A stretch of 64,000 nt of DNA from Sporosarcina sp. ZBG7A (lineage in GTDB: Bacteria; Bacillota; Bacilli; Bacillales_A; Planococcaceae). Positions 18,025 to 28,037 of the stretch are shown one piece after another. A program made the translations under genes and the position numbers. The stretch is from positions 1 through 64,000 of the forward strand of contig NZ_JWIB01000007.1 of the NCBI RefSeq assembly GCF_000813425.1. Reading direction: 5' to 3'. Each line of letters starts with the position of its first letter. The stretch's first letter is position 1. A model generated the notes under the pieces. That model was not told where the DNA came from, ran no database searches, and saw only the letters and a program-made list of their open reading frames with translations.

Positions 18025-18038
18025 TGTGAACGCTTACA
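18025..18038. promoter_or_regulatory. cre site (CcpA operator) of acyl-CoA dehydrogenase gene
   Basis: TGTGAACGCTTACA fits every fixed position of the cre consensus TGWNANCGNTNNCA. It covers the predicted transcription start (a TATAAT -10 is at 18050-18045 on the minus strand) and lies 18 bases before the start codon. Confidence 0.75.
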
Positions 18039-18081
18039 AATTTCATTATACAGAATTAGTTGATAGTTTAACAGAAAAAAA

Positions 18082-18115
18082 GGATTTTTGCTCAATATGA
18101 AATGAGCAAAAATCC
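18082..18115 (-). terminator. Terminator overlapping the end of the membrane-protein gene
   Basis: A perfect 13-bp stem (GGATTTTTGCTCA) with an eight-base loop is followed on the minus strand by TTTTTTTC. The TGA stop at 18094-18092 is inside the stem. Confidence 0.85.
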
Positions 18116-18649
18116 GATAATCATCAGTAATCCCGCAGCACCTGAAATCGTAAAATACAATAGCTTGAGCAAACGACCTGCAAATAGCCATAAAATGCTA
18201 TTCAACATAAGAATGCCTACTAACAACATTGTTTCGCCTTCAAAAAAAGCAAACCATATTTTAAGTGATATCGCGAGCAACATAAAAGCAGAAATAATAT
18301 ATGTAAAAGGAATAAGGGCAGAACGAAATGGTTTACTAATTATTAACCTGACTAGTAAACCAAGAACAAAAATAGATGCAGTTGCAATCATAATTACAGG
18401 ATAATTGCGAATTGTAAACATCAAAGCGGAAAGACCTACTGCTAAAATTACCAACATGATCATTTTCTTCGTGACCGAATACCGCTCTTTTTCCAGAATA
18501 GCTTTTTCAATCTTTACATTCGCCGCTGCTTCTGCATCCCCTTGAGCGTATAACGTAATTAAAAAATCACAATAATGCTCTGGCAACAGACGATTCTTTT
18601 TCCAATAATGTATTTCTGAAATAATGATTCGTTTACGCTGCGCATTCAT
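18092..18649 (-). CDS. Uncharacterised membrane protein
   Basis: Protein of 185 residues that I do not recognise. The N-terminal 60 residues are charged and helical (ISEIHYWKKNRLLPEHYCDFLITLY), a soluble head resembling those of small Firmicute membrane proteins with a tyrosine- and tryptophan-rich helix. Five or six hydrophobic helices fill the rest. ATG follows GGAGAGAACG. It stands alone between sigA and the acyl-CoA dehydrogenase gene, with its own terminator, and is not part of the usual dnaG-sigA-cccA order. Confidence 0.75.
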   Translation of the reverse strand: MNAQRKRIIISEIHYWKKNRLLPEHYCDFLITLYAQGDAEAAANVKIEKAILEKERYSVTKKMIMLVILAVGLSALMFTIRNYPVIMIATASIFVLGLLVRLIISKPFRSALIPFTYIISAFMLLAISLKIWFAFFEGETMLLVGILMLNSILWLFAGRLLKLLYFTISGAAGLLMIIGFLLISY

Positions 18650-18676
18650 AAACGTTCTCTCCTTCTACTGAAAAAA

Positions 18677-18704
18677 GACACCGGCAAGGAATTTGCCCGG
18701 TGCC
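18677..18704 (-). terminator. sigA terminator
   Basis: GGCACCGGGCAA pairs with TTGCCGGTGTC (one bulged G) and is followed on the minus strand by six T, seven bases after the sigA stop. Confidence 0.85.
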
Positions 18705-18710
18705 AGTTTC

Positions 18711-19829
18711 TTATTCTAAAAAGTCTTTCAGACGCTTACTACGAGAAGGATGTCGTAATTTACGAAGAGCTTTCGCCTCGATTTGACGAATCCGCTCACG
18801 AGTTACTCCGAATACTTTACCAACTTCTTCAAGAGTTCTAGTTCTGCCGTCGTCTAATCCAAATCGCAATCGAAGGACATTTTCTTCACGATCTGTCAGT
18901 GTATCCAAAACATCTTCAAGCTGCTCTTTCAACAATTCATAAGCTGCATGATCAGAAGGAGACTGCGCTTCCGAGTCTTCAATGAAATCTCCCAAATGCG
19001 AATCGTCCTCTTCACCAATCGGTGTTTCGAGTGATACCGGTTCTTGTGCAATCTTAAGGATTTCTCGAACTTTTTCAGGAGTCAGTTCCATCTCTTCACC
19101 GATTTCCTCAGGTGAAGGTTCTCTTCCTAAGTCTTGCAATAACTGACGCTGAACCCGGATGAGCTTGTTAATTGTCTCTACCATGTGAACAGGTATACGG
19201 ATCGTTCTCGCTTGGTCTGCGATTGCACGTGTAATCGCCTGGCGAATCCACCATGTCGCATACGTACTAAACTTAAAACCTTTTGTATGGTCAAACTTTT
19301 CAACGGCTTTAATAAGACCCATATTTCCTTCTTGGATCAAATCTAAAAAGAGCATACCTCTTCCTACATATCGTTTTGCAATACTTACAACAAGACGTAA
19401 GTTAGCTTCTGCTAAGCGTTTCTTAGCTTCCTCTTCACCTGCAATAATACGTTTAGCAAGAGCTACTTCTTCTTTACCTGTAAGCAAATCAACACGGCCA
19501 ATTTCTTTTAAGTACATGCGGACGGGATCATTAATTTTCACACCCGGCGGAACGCTCAGGTCATTCAGGTCGAACCGTTCTTCATCTGCAGCAGGCTTGC
19601 CCGGCGCTTCTTCAGAACTTTCTTCTTTGCCTTCCATCTCAATACCAGCTGCCTCGATTTGATCGAGGAACTCTTCAAACTGGTCGGGCTCCATTTCAAA
19701 AGTAGCCAATTTTTCAGTGACTTCTTCTATTGTCAACTCGCCACTCTTTTTACCGGTTTCCAGCAAAGCAGCTTTGACTTCCTCCAACGTTGTCTCTGTT
19801 TCTCCAGTTAGTTCCTCTTTTTTAGCCAT
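18711..19829 (-). CDS. sigA: RNA polymerase primary sigma factor
   Basis: Housekeeping sigma factor of 372 residues. Region 1.1 is acidic (about 1-95). Region 1.2 begins [11 protein letters not shown]. Region 2 holds [21 protein letters not shown], which binds the -10. Region 3 follows, then region 4 with [21 protein letters not shown], the helix-turn-helix for the -35. ATG follows AAGGAGGAA. It is preceded by dnaG with 33 bases between, forming the classic dnaG-sigA operon. Confidence 0.98.
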   Translation of the reverse strand: MAKKEELTGETETTLEEVKAALLETGKKSGELTIEEVTEKLATFEMEPDQFEEFLDQIEAAGIEMEGKEESSEEAPGKPAADEERFDLNDLSVPPGVKINDPVRMYLKEIGRVDLLTGKEEVALAKRIIAGEEEAKKRLAEANLRLVVSIAKRYVGRGMLFLDLIQEGNMGLIKAVEKFDHTKGFKFSTYATWWIRQAITRAIADQARTIRIPVHMVETINKLIRVQRQLLQDLGREPSPEEIGEEMELTPEKVREILKIAQEPVSLETPIGEEDDSHLGDFIEDSEAQSPSDHAAYELLKEQLEDVLDTLTDREENVLRLRFGLDDGRTRTLEEVGKVFGVTRERIRQIEAKALRKLRHPSRSKRLKDFLE

Positions 19830-19862
19830 AATAACCTGTTCCTCCTTAGTACGCCGGTCGGC

Positions 19863-21674
19863 TTACATTGCCGATAATGATTTCCGGAGCTGTATGATCT
19901 CTCTCGCTAGCTGAAGTGCTGCGGGTAGATCGTTCATTTTTTCTGCATCTTTGGCTTCGTGCATTTTTTGCGTAATGAGCTGTTGAATTCGGTGTTTCTT
20001 TAAATGTAAAACACAATCTTCCACTTCCCGCTCTGCGTGTTCTGGGTCCCGTTCCATCACAGCTGCTTCCAACACAATCTTTCGGAGTTCACGGTCTTCA
20101 ATCGTTTCTGCAAATCGATGAAAATCAGGTGCACCATATTGCTCATAGAATCCCGCTAAATGGATATATATAGTAGCGTAATCATCATGAACAAACAGAT
20201 CCTCGTGGTGATTCTGAATCGTGTCAAATAAGGTCCCATCGTTCAACAGATGACTTAACAGTAGCCTCTGTGCACGTCCTGTCGCAGAGAGGCTTTGCTT
20301 TCTTTGTTGTATGATCGGCATGACGGGCTCGGAAAAGCTGTCAGGTTGTGACTTTCTGACGGCTTTCCCTGCAGCTTTTGCATACTGCTGCTCGAGCGCA
20401 TCAACCGAAACATTGGTATCCATCGACAGTTGTCTCAACATCATGTCTTTTTCTACCGGTGCCAAGACTCCCGCAAGTTCTTCCATCACTTCATGGATAT
20501 ATTGCAGTACATCATTTTCATGTGATAAATTTTTAGACCTTTTTGCATATGCCATAATGAAAGACATATAAGAATGAGGACGACCCAGAATCTTTTCCTG
20601 AAATGCTTCAATTCCATTTTCAGAAATGTAATCATCAGGATCCATTTTATTAGGAAGTACTGCAACCTTAAGAGAAAACCCTTTCTGCATGACGAGCTCT
20701 GCAAAACGTTTAGAAGCTTCCCAACCTGCGTTGTCCCCATCACAACAAATAATAAGATCGTTAGTAATCCGCTTCAACTTGATCAGTTGAGTATCTGATA
20801 ACGCTGTCCCCATGACTGCTACAGTATTTTCAATACCATTTCGATCCGCAGACAACGTATCCATAAATCCTTCGAATACTATTACATTACCCTTTTTCCG
20901 AGCATTAAGACGTGCACGGTGAAAATTATACAACAATCGACCTTTTTCGAATATAGGAGTCTCCGGACTATTTAGGTACTTCGCGTCTTTTTCGGTCTTC
21001 TCAAGCACTCTGCCAGAGAACCCGACTATTGTACCATGATCGTCATAAAGTGGAAACATTACTCTTCCGCGGAACCGATCAAAAAATCCAGTTCCATTGT
21101 CTCGTTGGATGACAAGTCCTGCTTGTTCCATCTCATTCATATCAAAACCTTGACGCTGTAAAAGGGAAGATAGCGCCTCCCAGTCATCAAGTGCCCATCC
21201 TATACTATACTTTTCGATGTTTTCCCTTGTAAATCCTCTTTGTTCAAGATATTGATATGCTTTTTCGCCTTCCACCGTATTTAACAAGAGGTGATTATAG
21301 AAGTTTGCCGCGAATTCATGGGCTTCATACATCTGTTTGTGCGCCACATCTTTTTCTGACGCACTTCCCATCTCAATAGATGCATCAATCGGAATATCAA
21401 GTCGCTCAGCAAGCTGTACGACTGCTTCTGTAAATGGACGGTTATCAATGTCCATTATAAAAGTGATTGCGTTTCCACTTGCCCCACAGCCAAAGCAGTG
21501 AAAGAGCTGTTTATCTTCAGATACCGAAAAAGACGGGGTACTTTCTCCATGAAATGGACACAACCCAAACCAATTCTTTCCTCTCTTCGTAAGCCGGACA
21601 TGCTCACCTATTAGATCCACAATATCCGTCTTTGAACGTATCTCCTCTATTGTCTGTTCAGGAATTTTTGACAT
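19863..21674 (-). CDS. dnaG: DNA primase
   Basis: Primase of 603 residues that makes RNA primers at the replication fork. N-terminal zinc-binding domain with Cys39, His42, Cys60 and Cys63 (LCPFHGESTPSF ... HCFGCGASG). The TOPRIM catalytic core has FEGFMD and CCDGDNAG, and a C-terminal helicase-interaction domain follows. Full length. The gene yqxD, found next to dnaG in Bacillus subtilis, is not present between ppsR and dnaG here. Confidence 0.97.
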   Translation of the reverse strand: MSKIPEQTIEEIRSKTDIVDLIGEHVRLTKRGKNWFGLCPFHGESTPSFSVSEDKQLFHCFGCGASGNAITFIMDIDNRPFTEAVVQLAERLDIPIDASIEMGSASEKDVAHKQMYEAHEFAANFYNHLLLNTVEGEKAYQYLEQRGFTRENIEKYSIGWALDDWEALSSLLQRQGFDMNEMEQAGLVIQRDNGTGFFDRFRGRVMFPLYDDHGTIVGFSGRVLEKTEKDAKYLNSPETPIFEKGRLLYNFHRARLNARKKGNVIVFEGFMDTLSADRNGIENTVAVMGTALSDTQLIKLKRITNDLIICCDGDNAGWEASKRFAELVMQKGFSLKVAVLPNKMDPDDYISENGIEAFQEKILGRPHSYMSFIMAYAKRSKNLSHENDVLQYIHEVMEELAGVLAPVEKDMMLRQLSMDTNVSVDALEQQYAKAAGKAVRKSQPDSFSEPVMPIIQQRKQSLSATGRAQRLLLSHLLNDGTLFDTIQNHHEDLFVHDDYATIYIHLAGFYEQYGAPDFHRFAETIEDRELRKIVLEAAVMERDPEHAEREVEDCVLHLKKHRIQQLITQKMHEAKDAEKMNDLPAALQLAREIIQLRKSLSAM

Positions 21675-21830
21675 GCCATCACCATCTTCACTGTCTTTAA
21701 ATTCGATGTATCCATTAAAAATCCTTCTTATTCGACAAATTTTTTATTTTTCCCCGAAACTGCTATTTTACAGGAATATATCTGTGAATACTAGTTATAG
21801 TTCTAAAAGGAGATGTGAACGAAAAAAGAG

Positions 21831-21855
21831 GGACCCGCCTTATCGATGGAGGTCC
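21831..21855 (-). terminator. ppsR terminator overlapping its stop codon
   Basis: On the minus strand GGACCTCC pairs imperfectly with GGCGGGTCC and is followed by CTCTTTTTT. The TAA of ppsR (21842-21840) is in the loop or stem. Confidence 0.5.
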
Positions 21856-22682
21856 TTCCGAATTTGCTCAAATTTCCGGCTATTCATATGCGATAAAATT
21901 ACATTTGCTGTCTCTTCCACTGCTCGATTTGAGACATCAATTACCGTACATCCGATTTTACTAACAACTTTATTGAAGTGAGCGATTTCTTGTTCGATTC
22001 TATCGATTTTTGCATAATTCGCATCATCTTTTAGCCCTAATGCAATTAAACGTTCCTTACGAATCGAATTGAGAATCTCAGGAGAAATGACAAGCCCAAA
22101 ACACTTATCAGGATCGATTTCATAAAGTTCTGCCGGGGGCTCGACCTCGGGAACGAGTGGAACATTAGCGACTTTAAAGCGCTGATGAGCTAAATATTGA
22201 GAAAGAGGAGTCTTAGAAGTCCTGGAAATTCCCACGAGTACAATGTCTGCATTTAATACTCCACGTGGGTCACGTCCATCGTCATATTTCACAGCAAATT
22301 CTATGGCTTCAATCTTTCGGAAGTAGTCTTCATCCAACTGTCGGACAAGTCCTGGTTCTTCAGTTGGCTTTTCATCTAAAACTTGTTCAAGAGACTTCAT
22401 AATGGGACCTAATAAATCTAAACACTGTACTTCACGCTCCCGACAACACTCTGTCAGCGATTCTCTCATATCACTACGAACTAATGTATAGACGATGACA
22501 GCTTTTTGTTGTTCAGCAAGCCAGGCAATTTCTTCAAGCTGACTTTTTTCTTCAATATGGGAAAATCGTTTCATCGAAACCGTATCCAAATCTTGGCGGA
22601 ACTGACTCGCTGCCGCTTTCGCCACAAGTTCCGCAGTTTCACCAACTGAATCTGAAACGATAAAAAACTTGAGTTTTTTCAT
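21840..22682 (-). CDS. ppsR: Pyruvate, phosphate dikinase regulatory protein (PDRP)
   Basis: Bifunctional Ser/Thr kinase and phosphorylase of 280 residues (DUF299 family). The ADP-dependent and Pi-dependent activities switch pyruvate phosphate dikinase or PEP synthase off and on. The N-terminus FFIVSDSVGETAELVAKAA and the P-loop-like GISRTSKTPLSQYLA are diagnostic. ATG at 22682 has GAGGTGAG five bases upstream and starts 10 bases after the ccpN stop. Coupling to ccpN links gluconeogenic enzyme control and gene control, as for yqzB-yqfL in Bacillus subtilis. Confidence 0.93.
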   Translation of the reverse strand: MKKLKFFIVSDSVGETAELVAKAAASQFRQDLDTVSMKRFSHIEEKSQLEEIAWLAEQQKAVIVYTLVRSDMRESLTECCREREVQCLDLLGPIMKSLEQVLDEKPTEEPGLVRQLDEDYFRKIEAIEFAVKYDDGRDPRGVLNADIVLVGISRTSKTPLSQYLAHQRFKVANVPLVPEVEPPAELYEIDPDKCFGLVISPEILNSIRKERLIALGLKDDANYAKIDRIEQEIAHFNKVVSKIGCTVIDVSNRAVEETANVILSHMNSRKFEQIRKDLHR

Positions 22683-22692
22683 AGGACTCACC

Positions 22693-23322
22693 TCATAGCT
22701 CATGATCTTGTGCAAGTGTTAAAAACGCTGCAGTTATATTTGTTTTTGTAATTCTTCCAACCACTTCTAGACCTTCTTTTGCTGTCCCTATTACAGGTAA
22801 CGAATCTATTTGCTTATCCATCATTTTTCGAGCAGCAGATAAAAGTGTGTCTTTCTTGTGACAGTATATAACATTCGGCATTCGGGTCATAATGACGTGT
22901 ACGGGTATTTTTTCAAGCTCCGTATTCCCTATACTTGTCCGCAATAAGTCTTTTCGTGAAAGGACTCCTGTTAAACAGGCTTCTTCATCTACAACAAACA
23001 ATGTACCTACATCTTGTAAAAACATCTGGCAAATTGCGTCATAAACTGAACTGTGTTCTGGTACAACAGCTGGAGTAGATTGAAAGTCACCAACTTTCAT
23101 GCCAATCATTTCATCTCCCACGGAATGCACTTGCTTTTTACCCGAGTAGAAATAACCAACACGAGGGCGCGCGTCTAAATAGCCTGCCATTGTAAGGATG
23201 GCTAAATCAGGTCGTATGGTAGCTCTTGTTAAGTTTAACCGCTCGGCAATATGTTCTCCGGTAATCGGTCCGTCCGCCTTGACGATCTCGAGGATCTCCG
23301 TCTGGCGCTTATTGAGTTCCAT
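22693..23322 (-). CDS. ccpN: Transcriptional repressor CcpN
   Basis: Repressor of gluconeogenic genes under glycolytic conditions (gapB and pckA in Bacillus subtilis), 209 residues. A winged helix-turn-helix occupies about 1-60 (HIAERLNLTRATIRPDLAILT), followed by two CBS domains (about 80-205) that sense adenine nucleotides. It is co-transcribed with ppsR and divergent from the glycyl-tRNA synthetase gene. Confidence 0.93.
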   Translation of the reverse strand: MELNKRQTEILEIVKADGPITGEHIAERLNLTRATIRPDLAILTMAGYLDARPRVGYFYSGKKQVHSVGDEMIGMKVGDFQSTPAVVPEHSSVYDAICQMFLQDVGTLFVVDEEACLTGVLSRKDLLRTSIGNTELEKIPVHVIMTRMPNVIYCHKKDTLLSAARKMMDKQIDSLPVIGTAKEGLEVVGRITKTNITAAFLTLAQDHEL

Positions 23323-23365
23323 CTATGTCACCGTCCTAAGCGTTCAATTAAACAAATCTTACTTT

Positions 23366-23394
23366 AGTATATAACAAATCCAGTTCTATTGCGA
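23366..23394 (-). promoter_or_regulatory. ccpN promoter candidate
   Basis: On the minus strand TCGCAA (23394-23389) and TATACT (23371-23366) are spaced 17 bases. The -35 is weak (three of six matches). Its six bases are the same ones used, on the other strand, by the glycyl-tRNA synthetase promoter. Confidence 0.45.
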
Positions 23395-23417
23395 AGAATC
23401 ATGAACCGTGCTAAACT
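23389..23417 (+). promoter_or_regulatory. Glycyl-tRNA synthetase promoter
   Basis: TTGCGA (23389-23394) and an extended TGCTAAACT (-10 at 23412-23417) are spaced 17 bases. The expected start near 23424 agrees with the beginning of the T-box leader. Confidence 0.65.
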
Positions 23418-23423
23418 AAACTC

Positions 23424-23630
23424 AACATTTGAATAGGCGAAGAAAGGTCAATAAGTACTGTCAGCAAAAAGCGAACGGGGATAGTGAGAGCCCGTACTTG
23501 ACATGAAAAGGCAACCTGGAGCCATAGTAAGCTTAAAGAGGACTGTTTAGTTGCGCAGTCAATCGAGGTGGAACCGCGGGGCATTACGCACCCGTCCTCG
23601 GACATATGTCCGAGGATGGGTGCTTATTTT
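23424..23630 (+). ncRNA. Glycine T-box riboswitch leader
   Basis: The T-box sequence AGGTGGAACCGCGG (23566-23579) is followed by a strong terminator (stem 23588-23623, then TTATTTT). In stem I, AGTAC pairs with GTACT and encloses the apical part. The specifier loop on its 3' side reads GAAAAGGCA, giving codon GGC at 23510-23512, which fits tRNA-Gly with anticodon GCC. The TGGA bulge matches the UCCA end of tRNA-Gly. Uncharged tRNA-Gly should stabilise the antiterminator and switch on the downstream gene. Confidence 0.95.
23588..23623 (+). terminator. T-box terminator
   Basis: GCACCCGTCCTCGGACAT forms a near-perfect stem with its complement and is followed by TTATTTT. Its 5' part competes with the antiterminator. 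Confidence 0.9.
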
Positions 23631-23646
23631 AATTGGAGGGATTATT

Positions 23647-25026
23647 ATGTATACAATGGAACAAATTGTGAACGTTTCAAAACAGCGTGGATTCGTATTT
23701 CCTGGATCTGAAATTTATGGAGGACTAGCGAATACATGGGACTACGGTCCACTTGGTATTGAACTGAAGAACAATATCAAACGTGCATGGTGGAAAAAAT
23801 TCGTTCAAGAATCTCCACATAACGTAGGACTCGATGCTGCAATCTTGATGAACCCGAAAGTTTGGGAAGCGTCAGGCCATATCGGGAACTTTAATGATCC
23901 TATGATTGACTGTAAAAAGTGTAAAACACGTCATCGTGCAGACAAACTGATTGAAGATGCACTTGATGCTAAAGGTATGGAAATTGTTGTTGACGGAATG
24001 CCATTTGAGAAGATGAAGGACTTGATCATCGAGCATAATATCGTCTGTCCGTCTTGCTCTGCATTGGACTATACGGATATCCGCCAGTTCAACTTGATGT
24101 TCAAAACGACTCAAGGGGTTACTGATTCGTCTGCAAACGAAATCTTCTTACGTCCTGAAACGGCTCAAGGGATTTTTGTGAATTTCAAGAACGTGCAGCG
24201 CTCTATGCGTAAGAAACTCCCATTCGGTATCGCGCAAATCGGTAAAAGTTTCCGTAATGAGATTACTCCAGGTAACTTCACATTCCGCACACGTGAATTC
24301 GAACAGATGGAACTCGAATTCTTCTGTAAACCAGGTGAGGACGAAGAGTGGTATGCTTTCTGGCGTGATGCTTCGAAGAACTGGTTACTTGACCTCGGCC
24401 TAACTGAAGAGAATATGCGCCTTCGTGAGCACAATGAAGACGAACTATCCCACTACTCAAAAGGAACAGTCGATATCGAGTTCAAATTCCCGTTCGGTTG
24501 GGGTGAACTATGGGGCATCGCTAACCGTACAGACTTCGACTTGAAGCGTCATATGGAGTATTCCAATGAAGACTTCCATTACCAAGATCCTGTTACAAAC
24601 GAAAAGTTTGTTCCGTTCTGTATCGAACCATCTGTCGGTGCTGACCGTGTCACTCTTGCATTCTTATGCGATGCGTTTGACGAAGAGGTACTTGAAGGCG
24701 ATGACAAACGTACAGTCATGCGGTTCCACCCAGCTTTAGCACCTGTTAAAGCAGCTGTGTTGCCGTTATCCAAGAAGTTGGCTGAAGGCGCTGGAGATGT
24801 GTATGCAGAGCTTTGCAAGCACTTCCCTGTACAGTATGACGACTCACAGTCCATCGGTAAGCGTTACCGTCGACAAGATGAAATTGGTACTCCATTCTGC
24901 ATTACGTACGATTTCGATTCTGAAGAAGATCGTCAAGTAACAGTACGTCACCGCGACTCAATGGAACAAGTTCGCTTGCCGATTGAAGAGCTAAAAGCTT
25001 ATATCGAAGAACGTATTGCATTTTAA
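23647..25026 (+). CDS. glyS: Glycyl-tRNA synthetase, single-chain dimeric type
   Basis: Class II synthetase of 459 residues that charges tRNA-Gly. Motif 2 ([25 protein letters not shown]), motif 3 (GVDR-like [11 protein letters not shown]) and the C-terminal anticodon-binding domain ([17 protein letters not shown]) are clear. A zinc-type cluster [11 protein letters not shown] ... CPSCSALDY is inserted. This is the alpha-2 enzyme used by staphylococci and Planococcaceae, not the separate GlyQ/GlyS chains of Bacillus subtilis. ATG at 23647 has GGAGGG upstream. It is controlled by the T-box. Confidence 0.96.
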   Translation: MYTMEQIVNVSKQRGFVFPGSEIYGGLANTWDYGPLGIELKNNIKRAWWKKFVQESPHNVGLDAAILMNPKVWEASGHIGNFNDPMIDCKKCKTRHRADKLIEDALDAKGMEIVVDGMPFEKMKDLIIEHNIVCPSCSALDYTDIRQFNLMFKTTQGVTDSSANEIFLRPETAQGIFVNFKNVQRSMRKKLPFGIAQIGKSFRNEITPGNFTFRTREFEQMELEFFCKPGEDEEWYAFWRDASKNWLLDLGLTEENMRLREHNEDELSHYSKGTVDIEFKFPFGWGELWGIANRTDFDLKRHMEYSNEDFHYQDPVTNEKFVPFCIEPSVGADRVTLAFLCDAFDEEVLEGDDKRTVMRFHPALAPVKAAVLPLSKKLAEGAGDVYAELCKHFPVQYDDSQSIGKRYRRQDEIGTPFCITYDFDSEEDRQVTVRHRDSMEQVRLPIEELKAYIEERIAF

Positions 25027-25035
25027 CCAAAAACT

Positions 25036-25080
25036 AAAAACCGGCAGAGTCAGATTATTCATCTGACTCTGCCGGTTTTT
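25036..25080. terminator. Bidirectional terminator between glyS and recO
   Basis: A 19-20-bp near-perfect stem (AAAACCGGCAGAGTCAGAT) with a TATTC loop; T runs flank both sides. The recO stop codon (25057-25055) is at the loop, so the last recO codons are in the stem. Confidence 0.9.
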
Positions 25081-25840
25081 CTTTTGTTGGTAATAGGTTA
25101 GGTGTCCGATCGAGCTGATCCAGAAAAGACCTTGATTTCAATCTCAGTCCTACTTGTTCATCATAAATTTGACGAACCAGCTTTTTCATGAATTGCTTGG
25201 TCGATTTTTTTAATGTAAGAGAACCTACTTGTGTAATCGGTACTGTTGCAAATGTACGGATGAGTTTCAGTTGAGCAGGAGTGATTCTTACGATATATGG
25301 ATCCGTATGGAAGCAGCGATGGCACAAAAACCCTATTTCCTGGAACGAAAATGCAAATTCCCCTTCAACAGAACCGCATGACGCACAATGATGCAACACA
25401 GGGTGAATACCTGCTACGGGAAGCATCTTCCACTCAACGAACAGCGCTATGGCTTCAGGATCATATCCTTCGTTAATTGCATGCAATGCTTCGTATAATA
25501 GATTAAAGACGCCTGTGGATCGTTCACCATCATCAGTAAGTCTGTCTACCAATTCTACAATATAGCTGGCATACGAAGTGGCTTCCAAATCTTCACGTAT
25601 ATGACGCATGGAATCTATGGGCTCCCCTTGTTCAAGAGAACCCATCCCTTTTCCTGTACGCAATAAAAAGGATCCATAGACGAAGACTTGAGAAATGGAA
25701 GACAACCGACTGGCTGGTTTTTTTGCTCCCCTGGCCATTGCTGTCATCTTCCCTGCTTCCTTCGTTAAAATCGTTACAATCTTGTTGGTCTCACCGTAAG
25801 GCATCGTCCGTAGTACAATACCTTCCCATTTGTTCATCAT
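25055..25840 (-). CDS. recO: DNA repair protein RecO
   Basis: Recombination mediator of 261 residues that helps load RecA on SSB-coated single strands. An N-terminal OB fold (EGIVLRTMPYGETNKIVTILT) is followed by a helical domain and the zinc-type motif HCASCG ... LCHRC. ATG at 25840 has GGAGG eight bases upstream (an ATGATG pair; either could be used). It follows era, as in Bacillus subtilis. The C-terminal tail (KPAESDE) is encoded by the shared terminator stem. Confidence 0.95.
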   Translation of the reverse strand: MMNKWEGIVLRTMPYGETNKIVTILTKEAGKMTAMARGAKKPASRLSSISQVFVYGSFLLRTGKGMGSLEQGEPIDSMRHIREDLEATSYASYIVELVDRLTDDGERSTGVFNLLYEALHAINEGYDPEAIALFVEWKMLPVAGIHPVLHHCASCGSVEGEFAFSFQEIGFLCHRCFHTDPYIVRITPAQLKLIRTFATVPITQVGSLTLKKSTKQFMKKLVRQIYDEQVGLRLKSRSFLDQLDRTPNLLPTKEKPAESDE

Positions 25841-25870
25841 GACGTTCGCCTCCACTAGTGTGCGGGACGA

Positions 25871-27191
<1,321 letters not shown>

Positions 27192-27542
27192 TTACATCAG
27201 CCATTTCGGCAAAAAGATCAGCAACCCAATTATCGCACTGGCGATAGAAAAAACAAGCACAGCCCCGGCTGCGAGGTCTTTTGCTTGTTTCGCTAAAGGA
27301 TGCCTTTCTTGCGTAACTAAGTCTACCACACGCTCAACTGCAGCATTCATTAATTCTAATGCAATCATCAGTGCAATAACAGCGGTAATAATTATCCATT
27401 CAAATTGACTTAATCCAGTCAACCCTCCTACAACTATCACAACAATTGCTGCCACTAGATGAAACTTTACGTTCCGTTCCCTTGTTGCTCCATGCATAAT
27501 ACCCATCCAAGCGTAGGAGAATGCTTTGAAAAATGTTTTCAC
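27192..27542 (-). CDS. dgkA: Diacylglycerol/undecaprenol kinase
   Basis: Small membrane kinase of 116 residues with three membrane helices and the family motif ELMNAAVERVVDL near the middle. Gram-positive members phosphorylate undecaprenol, recycling the wall lipid carrier, rather than diacylglycerol; this is family knowledge. The start is a GTG four bases after the ybeY stop; its ribosome binding site is weak (CGAGAG), so coupling to ybeY is likely. Confidence 0.93.
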   Translation of the reverse strand: MKTFFKAFSYAWMGIMHGATRERNVKFHLVAAIVVIVVGGLTGLSQFEWIIITAVIALMIALELMNAAVERVVDLVTQERHPLAKQAKDLAAGAVLVFSIASAIIGLLIFLPKWLM

Positions 27543-27546
27543 AGTT

Positions 27547-28017
27547 TTATCTCTCGAGTCCGTACGACTTTAAGATTTCATCTTGTCGACCGAACATTTT
27601 CTTTTCATCAGTTTCCGTCATGTGATCATATCCGAGCAAGTGCAAAAAGCCATGCAATGCGAGGAATCCAAGTTCTCTCTCCACACTATGCCCATAGTCT
27701 TTGGCTTGGCGTTGAGCGGTTTCTACCGATATTAGCAAGTCGCCCAAATGACGTGGCATATCATCTGCACCGATGATAGCCGCTTCTCCTTCACCCTCTT
27801 CTTCAAGAGCAAATGAGATGACGTCTGTTGGCTGATCTTTCCCTCGGTAATCTCGGTTGATCTGTTTTATGGAGCTATCATCTAAAAAAGTGACCGACAG
27901 TTCAGTTCCATCTTCAAGGCCTTCTGCATCAGCAGCAAAAGAAAGGAGCTTCTGAATAAGTTTTTCTGCAATTTGCCCATCACCATTTATTTCATCAATA
28001 AAATCGATTTCCAACAT
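27547..28017 (-). CDS. ybeY: Endoribonuclease YbeY (rRNA maturation factor)
   Basis: Zinc-dependent ribonuclease of 156 residues for 16S rRNA 3'-end maturation and quality control. The signature [11 protein letters not shown] carries the three zinc histidines. The N-terminal half is acidic, with [21 protein letters not shown] typical of the family. ATG has AGGAGGGAG upstream. It lies between pgpH and dgkA as yqfG does in Bacillus subtilis. Confidence 0.96.
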   Translation of the reverse strand: MLEIDFIDEINGDGQIAEKLIQKLLSFAADAEGLEDGTELSVTFLDDSSIKQINRDYRGKDQPTDVISFALEEEGEGEAAIIGADDMPRHLGDLLISVETAQRQAKDYGHSVERELGFLALHGFLHLLGYDHMTETDEKKMFGRQDEILKSYGLER

Positions 28018-28037
28018 ATACTCCCTCCTCAGTTTCC

